From: Rhodospirillaceae bacterium
GTDB taxonomy: Bacteria > Pseudomonadota > Alphaproteobacteria > GCA-2731375
Direction of reading: 5' to 3'
DNA length: 38,847 bases
NCBI GenBank assembly: GCA_002731375.1
Contig: PCBT01000048.1
Location: 38,320-77,166, forward strand
The notes beneath the pieces were generated by a model. The model did no database searches and had not been told where the DNA came from. It was given only the letters and a program-made list of their open reading frames with translations. Shown piece by piece: positions 33,360 through 38,847 of the stretch. Positions within the stretch are counted from its first letter, which is position 1, and every line of letters begins with the position of its first letter. The position numbers were made by a program, and so were the translations under genes.

Positions 33360-34895
33360 ATGGTAACTGCGACGAATATTGTCCAACGCATCCCTCTTTT
33401 GGGCAAGATGTTCAGTGTCGACACGAGCACGGGGTTGGAGGAGATCAATGCTTGGCCAAGCCTGATGGTCTTGACCTCGTTTGTCTGGCTCGCAGTCGCC
33501 GGGCTTTTGGGCGTGGCGCTACCGCTCACCCAGCTGTTGGGACTTGACAGCGCTTTGTACTATACCGCGCTTACCGCGCACGGCGCGGCGCTGGCCTTTC
33601 CCTTCTTGTTCCAACTAATGATCGGTGTGTCCCTGCATCGGACGGCCGGCTGTCTGGGCAGACCGGTTACCGGTTGGCTTCCAGCCTTGATCTATATCTT
33701 CATGAACGTTGGCTCTGTTCTTCTGACGCTCGCCATTTTGGGTGGGCTTAAGATCAGTTATGCCCTGATGTATCCGCTGCCCATCGTCGGTGTGCAGACC
33801 GGTCAATGGAGCATGGACGTGGTCATCCTCGGCTTTACCGGCATAGCGCTAGTCATCACTACGGTCATCGTATTGTATCCCGTACAGGTATTGTGGATGT
33901 TGTTCTTTGGCAGGGAGCGCGAGGATCTAGTGCTGGAACGGCGCACGCTCAGGGACCCCGGCATGCTGGGAATGGCGATGGCGGTGTTGGTGCTTCTGGT
34001 TGCCGGAATACCCATTCTTATTATCGCGGGGCTCATTCTACTCGGTTTGTATGGGGTCATTCCCTTGACCGCCATCGCTTGGGCGACAGAACCAGTGGTC
34101 TTCCAATTCGCCTTCTTCATTTTTGCCCACAATCTGATGGAAGCCATGGCGATCATGATTGTCGCCGCGGTTTATGCGACATTACCGCTTTATCTCGCCG
34201 ATGGCACCCGCAAGCTGTTTAGCGACCGCCTGGCTAAGTTGGCGCTCTGGATATTGCTTGTCGCCTCCCTGACTTCGTTTTTCCACCACTTCTTCACCAT
34301 GTTTCCTGCCATGCCCTCGGCGCTCGCCTATCACGGCAACATCATGAGCTGGGCCACTGGGATCGGCGGCGCGTTGACGATTTTCACCATTCTCGCGACG
34401 ATCTGGAAACACGGCCTGAAGCCCGAACCCGGTACTATGGCTTTGCTCATGGGCTTCGCGCTTTACATCCTGGATGGCGTCAGCGCTGTCGTTACATCAA
34501 ATGTGGCCTGGTCTTTCCAGATCCATGGAACGATGTGGCAGGCTGGCCATACTATGGGCGTCCTGGTCGCTATCACGTTGATGTGGATGGGCGTTTTCTA
34601 CCATCATTATCCCGTTATCACGGGCCGCAGACTTAACCGTGTAAAGGGTAATTGGTTCGTCGTTCTTTATAGCATCGGAGCGGCTGGGGCATTTTACTCG
34701 TTTTTGGCGGCGGGCGTGGCCGGCATGCCCCGACGTTTCGCAGCGTGGGATCAGGAAGGCTGGATGGTGTACGGCAACTTGGTCCTGATCTTCGGACTCC
34801 TGATCGCCGCGGGTCTGGTGGTCTTTGCCTGGGACCTGCTGAATTCCCGGGAGATCGAGACTTCTCCGGGTGAGCAAACGGTGGCAGCGGAGTAA
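33360..34895 (+). CDS. Heme-copper oxidase superfamily subunit I, divergent; probable CuA-type nitric oxide reductase
   Basis: A 511-residue protein of about 12-13 membrane helices. ATG 33360 is chosen because GGAGGG at 33347-33352 is ideally spaced. Numbering from it: H74 in TAHGAALAF is the helix II low-spin heme ligand. H257 in IFAHNLMEAMA is the first metal-site His, but four residues later, where oxygen reductases have the cross-linked Tyr (HPxxY), it has E261. NorB has the same His-x3-Glu. H309-H310 (SFFHHFFT) are the other metal ligands. The helix X motif is WQAGHTMGV: H397 can bind the active-site heme, but the second His of GHFH is M399. General similarity is to B-family (ba3-like) enzymes. 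No CcoO/CcoP or NorC gene is near. An NO-reducing role is inferred from these residues; oxygen reduction is less likely. Confidence 0.85.
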   Translation: MVTATNIVQRIPLLGKMFSVDTSTGLEEINAWPSLMVLTSFVWLAVAGLLGVALPLTQLLGLDSALYYTALTAHGAALAFPFLFQLMIGVSLHRTAGCLGRPVTGWLPALIYIFMNVGSVLLTLAILGGLKISYALMYPLPIVGVQTGQWSMDVVILGFTGIALVITTVIVLYPVQVLWMLFFGREREDLVLERRTLRDPGMLGMAMAVLVLLVAGIPILIIAGLILLGLYGVIPLTAIAWATEPVVFQFAFFIFAHNLMEAMAIMIVAAVYATLPLYLADGTRKLFSDRLAKLALWILLVASLTSFFHHFFTMFPAMPSALAYHGNIMSWATGIGGALTIFTILATIWKHGLKPEPGTMALLMGFALYILDGVSAVVTSNVAWSFQIHGTMWQAGHTMGVLVAITLMWMGVFYHHYPVITGRRLNRVKGNWFVVLYSIGAAGAFYSFLAAGVAGMPRRFAAWDQEGWMVYGNLVLIFGLLIAAGLVVFAWDLLNSREIETSPGEQTVAAE

Positions 34896-35016
34896 CGGGC
34901 CGCTGGGCGGACGGTGACGATTGCCACGGCACGCTTGGCGAGCGCGCGGCTTCGGCGGCGCCGGCCGGGTTGGTATAGGGAATCCGGGTTCCAGGTTCGC
35001 GGAATAAGGTAGCCTG

Positions 35017-35874
35017 ATGAACGCTGCAAGCCGGCTCTTTTCTATCTTCAAGCTCCGCATTGGTATGGTCATCACCCTGAGTGCGCTTGCCGGCTTGGCC
35101 GTGGCGCCGGGTCCTGCGCCGACGGCGTGGCAGGTGCTGGTGCTGGCATGCGCGGTGCTGGTATCGGCTGCCAGCTCAGGTGCCTTCAACCAGTATTACG
35201 AGCGCGACCTCGACGCCCGTATGTCGCGTACCCGCGACCGCCCCTTCGTGACCGGTGCGGCCCGTCCTGGGGCGGCGTGGCTGGTCGTGATCTGGGGACT
35301 GCTCGGGCTTTCGGTGCTGGCAGCGGCCTTGGCCATTAACCTCTGGGTGGCGCTTTACATCTTCCTCGGCTCCTTTACCTATGCCGTGATCTATACCGTC
35401 TGGCTCAAGCGACGGACCTGGCTCAACATCGTCTTCGGCGGCTTTTCCGGCAGCTTTGCCGTGTTGGCCGGGGCGGCAGTGATGGGGCCAGAGCCGGCCG
35501 GGGCGCCGTTGGCCCTGGCGGTCGCGCTGTTCTTCTGGACGCCACCTCATTTCTGGAGCCTGGCGGCGGCCCTCAAGGTAGACTACCAGGCGGCGGGCGT
35601 GCCCATGCTGCCGGTGGTGGTAGGACCAGAGCGCGCCGGCCGCATCATCCTGGCTAGCACGGTGCTGCTGGTGACGGTCTCGCTGGTGCCGGTATTGTTT
35701 GGGCTGGGTGCGATCTACCTTATCGGGACAGTGGCCGGCGGTGCCTACTTCCTGTGGCGTAGCGTAGAGCTGGCCCGCGATCCGACGCCTCGGCGCGCCA
35801 TGGTTAACTTCTTTGCCTCGCTGGTGCAACTCAGCCTGATGCTAGCGGCAGCGATGCTCGACGGCTGGCTTTGA
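35017..35874 (+). CDS. ctaB: Protoheme IX farnesyltransferase (heme O synthase)
   Basis: A 285-residue UbiA-superfamily prenyltransferase that adds a farnesyl group to heme b to make heme O. The first aspartate-rich motif is NQYYERDLDARMSRTRDRP (about 58-76), and the second region has YTVWLKRRTWLNIVFGG with SGSFAVLAG. WTPPHFWSLAAALK is a hallmark of CtaB. About eight to nine membrane helices are expected. It lies 121 bp after subunit I on the same strand and probably supplies its heme. No heme A synthase (CtaA) is in the window, so the enzyme may use heme O, or CtaA may be elsewhere. The gene looks richer in G+C than the oxidase genes before it. Confidence 0.94.
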   Translation: MNAASRLFSIFKLRIGMVITLSALAGLAVAPGPAPTAWQVLVLACAVLVSAASSGAFNQYYERDLDARMSRTRDRPFVTGAARPGAAWLVVIWGLLGLSVLAAALAINLWVALYIFLGSFTYAVIYTVWLKRRTWLNIVFGGFSGSFAVLAGAAVMGPEPAGAPLALAVALFFWTPPHFWSLAAALKVDYQAAGVPMLPVVVGPERAGRIILASTVLLVTVSLVPVLFGLGAIYLIGTVAGGAYFLWRSVELARDPTPRRAMVNFFASLVQLSLMLAAAMLDGWL

Positions 35875-35984
35875 ATTCCGGGTGTGATCTGCCATGAATT
35901 GCGCTGCCCGAATGCCGCTGCTGGCGGATCCACTAGCGTAGGCTACCGCCCGACGTCAAAGCGGAATTCCAGGATTTGCAGTGA

Positions 35985-36296
35985 GTAGCCAATGGCGCCG
36001 CGCTTTATGCGGTGTTCTTGGAGCAACGCATCCAGCACCATGCGAGTTTTCTCGCTGCGACGCAGACTTTTGCCAACGATACCACGCGGGAGTTGCTGCA
36101 CAGTGCCGGCTTATTGATCCCGCAGGCTGGCGTCTCCGATCTGGTGCGCGACGGTGTTGCTGCGTGGCATTTGAAGGAGATGATCGTGGCGCAGGCCACC
36201 GCCTTGGGCTTTCAGGACGGATTCGTCTTTATCGGCATCAGCCTGATGATCCCGTTTGTCCCCTTGATCTTTATGTCGCAGAGAGCCAAGACTTAG
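35985..36296 (+). pseudogene. C-terminal remnant of an MFS drug-efflux transporter (DHA2/EmrB type)
   Basis: About 103 codons that read like the end of a 14-helix DHA2 transporter: AALYAVFLEQRIQHH, ASFLAATQTFAND, SAGLLIPQAGVSDLVRD, MIVAQATALGFQDGF, then VFIGISLMIPFVPLIFM. Upstream in the same frame there is a TGA at 35982-35984 and no further homology, so the first 80% of the protein is missing. A GTG at 36012 could start a short peptide, but function is unlikely. Confidence 0.7.
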
Positions 36297-36663
36297 CCAT
36301 AAGAGAGATCCGAGGTAAGAAATCACGAACCGGCCGTGGCCTGACCCCTGATCTCAGAGCGGCAAGGCATGAAGATTTCAAGCGTTGTTTCATCATCGGC
36401 GCCCGTTAGCTTGGAATAGCCCACCACATTGGCGGCCAATATGGCGGCAAGTCGGGGTTCAACGGACAAGCGCTCCATTCGCCAGAAATCTCAGTCGACT
36501 GTGTGGGAAAATCTAGATGCTGGGATGGCGACTTTTGGCACAGCTCGAGGATCAACCGGATTTTGGCCTAATCTGCACGGCTTCCTGAGCGATACCATTG
36601 GGTTGATCGATGTTGGCCTGATGCCGTCTGATCCTGGTTCATGAAAAGGCTTGATCAGCCGGA
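36297..36663. other. Gene-free stretch between the MFS remnant and the reductase
   Basis: No recognisable gene. A 71-codon frame at 36429-36644 matches nothing known. The stretch separates two regions of different base composition. A weak GGCTTGATCAGCC hairpin lies just past the reductase stop, at 36649-36661, without a clear T run. Confidence 0.45.
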
Positions 36664-37938
36664 TCAGGCGTCAATTTCCATGTTGGACTTTGGCACTGTG
36701 ATGCAGGCAAGACAGGAGCCGTCTTCCGGGGGTGAACCTGGTTCACTGACATATTCGACTTCGCCCTGCTTGATCGCAGTGACGCAGGAGCCACAATTCC
36801 CTGCCCGGCAACCAGAATTGATAGCGTTGACCCCATTGCACTCTGCAAGCTCAAGCAGCGATCCGGTCTCGGGTGTCCAGGTGATCTTTTTGTTGGACCG
36901 GGCAAAATTAACCTCGTAAGAGACATCCGGCGCTGCACCATCAGCCTTCTGTTCATCCTTGGTCTTCTTGACCGAAGCCGGGCCGAAGGCTTCAAAGTGA
37001 ATGTTCTTTTCAGGAACACCCCATTCCCCCAAGTCACCCACAATGGAGTTCATCATGGGCGGCGGGCCACAGAGATAAAAATCGTAGTTGTTCGAATCCA
37101 ACAGTTCCTTGAACAGCGGCACGCCAACACGGCCTGCATGCTGGTAGTCCTCACCTCCCACATCGTCTTCTGCCGGGTTGGAATAGCAGACATGTAGATG
37201 CACGTTGATGTTTTCACGGGCAATCTGGTTCAGGTGATCCTTGAAGGCATGGTCCTTGCCACTGACGATGCCATAGAAGAAATGGGTTTCGCGCTGTGAT
37301 CCGGTTGCGACAATGGCATTGAGCATGGACAGGACCGGCGTCAGACCAACACCGCCGCCGATCAAGACAACCGGGTTGTGGGACGACATATCCAGATAGA
37401 AATGGCCAGACGGGGCCATCACATCCAGGATGTCGCCTTCTTCCATATGGTCAAGGAAATAATTGGATGACAGGCCTGGTGGCAATTCGGGCTGGTCCCT
37501 GGGGGGAGGCACGCGCTTGATGGAGACCCTATAATAATCCGGATGGTTGGGACTGTCCGACAGGGAATAGCAGCGAACGATGTTTTTAGTTTGGCCCGGT
37601 ACCGGCAAGTTGAAGGTCAGGAACTGACCAGGTTCAAAGGGTGGCAGGTTCTTTCGGTCATGGGGGGTGAGATAGAACGAACATACGCCGTCAGCTTCAA
37701 TTTGTTTGCGCTGGATTTCGAACTTCCTAGAGCCGTTCCAGGAAAGGTCCGTTTTCTCCCTTTCCATGCGGCGGCGATCGGCAATCAGATCGATTTGCGC
37801 CCGCAGCAGATTCTGCTGGTGTTCATGGGTTTTCCGCGCCAGCAGGGTGCGACGGTTGTACATCAGGGCCCAGCTGCCCGTGCAGACAGTGACCACACCA
37901 AGAAAGGTGATCGCAGCCAGATCAATCAGAACATCCAT
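36664..37938 (-). CDS. Membrane-anchored NAD(P)H:2Fe-2S flavoreductase (FNR-ferredoxin fusion)
   Basis: A 424-residue electron-transfer protein. A single N-terminal membrane helix (residues about 5-28) and a charged stretch rich in Arg and Lys come first. The FAD domain has RCYSLSDSP (RxYS motif), and the NAD domain has LIGGGVGLTPVLSML and CGPPPMM. The C-terminal ferredoxin has C377, C382 and C385 (SGCRAGNCGSC) and a fourth ligand at C412 (CLAC). NqrF has a membrane helix too, but its 2Fe-2S domain precedes the flavin domain; here the order is reversed, as in Hcr or phthalate dioxygenase reductase. No NQR subunits, Hcp or oxygenase are in the window. Start follows GGAGAGGAG. It would pass electrons to a membrane or soluble acceptor not seen here. 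Confidence 0.9.
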   Translation of the reverse strand: MDVLIDLAAITFLGVVTVCTGSWALMYNRRTLLARKTHEHQQNLLRAQIDLIADRRRMEREKTDLSWNGSRKFEIQRKQIEADGVCSFYLTPHDRKNLPPFEPGQFLTFNLPVPGQTKNIVRCYSLSDSPNHPDYYRVSIKRVPPPRDQPELPPGLSSNYFLDHMEEGDILDVMAPSGHFYLDMSSHNPVVLIGGGVGLTPVLSMLNAIVATGSQRETHFFYGIVSGKDHAFKDHLNQIARENINVHLHVCYSNPAEDDVGGEDYQHAGRVGVPLFKELLDSNNYDFYLCGPPPMMNSIVGDLGEWGVPEKNIHFEAFGPASVKKTKDEQKADGAAPDVSYEVNFARSNKKITWTPETGSLLELAECNGVNAINSGCRAGNCGSCVTAIKQGEVEYVSEPGSPPEDGSCLACITVPKSNMEIDA

Positions 37939-37980
37939 GTCACTTGCTCCTCTCCTGCCGTGTCATTCGCCAGACCAGCA

Positions 37981-38847
37981 TCAGAATTTCCGCCGGACTT
38001 CAAACCGCACACCCATGAGATCATCGGCTTCACTGCGGAAACCGGCCATGACATCGCCGCGTAATATCCAGACCTTGCTGATGGGTTGTTGATAGCGCAA
38101 ACCAATGCCGAGCTGGTCATCGGCGGCCGCCCTGCCCGTTTCATTTTCGTCTCCACGGATTTTGAACCCGGCGACCTCTGCCACAATCTGGCGATCCAGA
38201 CCAAACAGATAGTTGATGCCGACCGCACCGCCGAAGGTGTCATGGCCCGTGTCATCTAATTTCGGATATCCGGTCAGGCCGTCTGTTTCAAAATTGATGC
38301 CGGTGTTTTTCAAAATTCCACCATTATCACGGGCAGCAGATTGCGGCCGGTCAAATCCGGCAAAGAAATTGAAATAGGGAATGTAAGTGGAAGGCTTCGA
38401 CGTGATCAGAGAGTTTTCCAGCAGCACAATCACACCATCAGCTGTCTGCTGGGCGTTGTTTTCGCGGTTTTGGCCAAAGCTCCAGATCACGCGGGCACTG
38501 TTAGACATGAAAGCCCCAAACCGCCGGCTGTGGGCCAGAGTCAAGTTGTGGAAGTCAAATTCGTCCAAATTGTTGCGGCCATCCAGATGGGCATAACCTA
38601 CCTCCCAGTAGCCCTGGTTGGCTTCGACAAAGGTAGCGGCGCCGTAGATATCCACATTGTGATCGGCCTGCTCGCCATTGCCATCTGTTATGGCGGGCGA
38701 TGTCACCTTGTCAAAACCGGCAAAAAAGGTGAAGTCCATGTTGGAGATATCCAGGGCCTTGCTGTTGCGGGCCGGAATGGTGAAGGCCGCACCGATGAAA
38801 GCATCTTCCAGCCAGACGCCATTCTGGAACAGCAAAGGCATCAGGCC
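37981..38847 (-). CDS. Outer-membrane beta-barrel protein, partial (N-terminus beyond the window)
   Basis: At least 288 residues of a beta-barrel protein, still open at the window end, so the signal peptide and beginning are missing. Alternating strands rich in aromatic and polar residues are seen throughout (FTFFAGFD, YWEVGYAHLDGR, YIPYFNFFAGFD), with acidic loops, and the chain ends LMGVRFEVRRKF; a terminal Phe is the assembly signal of outer-membrane proteins. The repeated FFAGFD segment suggests duplicated hairpins. The stop is 42 bp upstream of the reductase gene on the same strand, so they may be cotranscribed. It could be a substrate channel, but the family cannot be named. Confidence 0.8.
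   Translation of the reverse strand, partial: GLMPLLFQNGVWLEDAFIGAAFTIPARNSKALDISNMDFTFFAGFDKVTSPAITDGNGEQADHNVDIYGAATFVEANQGYWEVGYAHLDGRNNLDEFDFHNLTLAHSRRFGAFMSNSARVIWSFGQNRENNAQQTADGVIVLLENSLITSKPSTYIPYFNFFAGFDRPQSAARDNGGILKNTGINFETDGLTGYPKLDDTGHDTFGGAVGINYLFGLDRQIVAEVAGFKIRGDENETGRAAADDQLGIGLRYQQPISKVWILRGDVMAGFRSEADDLMGVRFEVRRKF

Noticed and set aside
33360-34895. Calling subunit I an ordinary cbb3 or aa3 oxidase
   Set aside because: The cross-linked Tyr motif and GHFH motif are both changed, and no CcoO, CcoP or subunit III gene is present.
36664-37938. Calling the reductase NqrF of a sodium-pumping NADH dehydrogenase
   Set aside because: The 2Fe-2S domain is C-terminal rather than N-terminal and no nqrA-E genes are nearby.

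Overview
The window looks like a G+C-rich alphaproteobacterial chromosome fragment, probably from a free-living heterotroph and quite possibly from a metagenome-derived genome. The basis is family composition and codon use only: there is no rRNA, tRNA or other phylogenetic marker here. About 25 intact genes are interleaved with at least six broken ones, so the region seems to be turning over.

Left part (1-17.2 kb): acyl-CoA and alicyclic-acid catabolism. A CaiB-type CoA-transferase and a fumarate-reductase-type flavoprotein run rightwards. Facing them is a leftward pair: a single-chain acyl-CoA carboxylase (biotin carboxylase, biotin carrier and carboxyltransferase in one polypeptide) and a YghU-type glutathione transferase. 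Next come a deleted and frameshifted CoxL-type molybdenum hydroxylase remnant, a TetR regulator and a BadI/MenB-like crotonase. Diverging from these is a tight seven-gene operon: SDR, MaoC hydratase, TesB-like thioesterase, zinc alcohol dehydrogenase, acyl-CoA ligase and two acyl-CoA dehydrogenases. The divergent promoter carries two similar 14-bp palindromes that could be TetR operators. Together the genes can activate, dehydrogenate, hydrate, oxidise and hydrolytically cleave a cyclic or branched acid; the substrate is unknown.

Middle part (17.3-29.4 kb): assorted catabolic enzymes and debris. It holds a YtcJ-like amidohydrolase, a frameshifted GMC oxidoreductase, an IlvD/Edd dehydratase overlapping an FAD oxidoreductase, a D-aminoacylase-type amidohydrolase and a HisC-type aminotransferase. 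Between 24.0 and 24.9 kb lie adjoining fragments of a membrane dipeptidase, an IS3-family orfA and an acyl-CoA synthetase, each truncated. Three gene-poor gaps (23.7-25.1, 26.8-27.5 and 28.6-29.5 kb) are lower in G+C and hold no clear intact gene.

Right part (29.4-36.3 kb): a respiratory island. It contains a TauE/DsbD-like membrane protein, a CcoI/FixI-like copper P-type ATPase, a CuA subunit, a heme-copper oxidase superfamily subunit I and a heme O synthase. Subunit I is the most interesting protein in the window. The usual active-site His-x3-Tyr is His-x3-Glu, as in NorB nitric oxide reductases, and the usual GHFH heme-ligand motif reads GHTM. This suggests a CuA-type nitric oxide reductase, or an otherwise divergent enzyme, rather than an oxygen reductase.

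Right edge (36.3-38.8 kb): after an MFS-transporter remnant, a membrane-anchored flavin/2Fe-2S reductase and a partial outer-membrane beta-barrel protein run leftwards off the window. Their base composition looks different from the left part.
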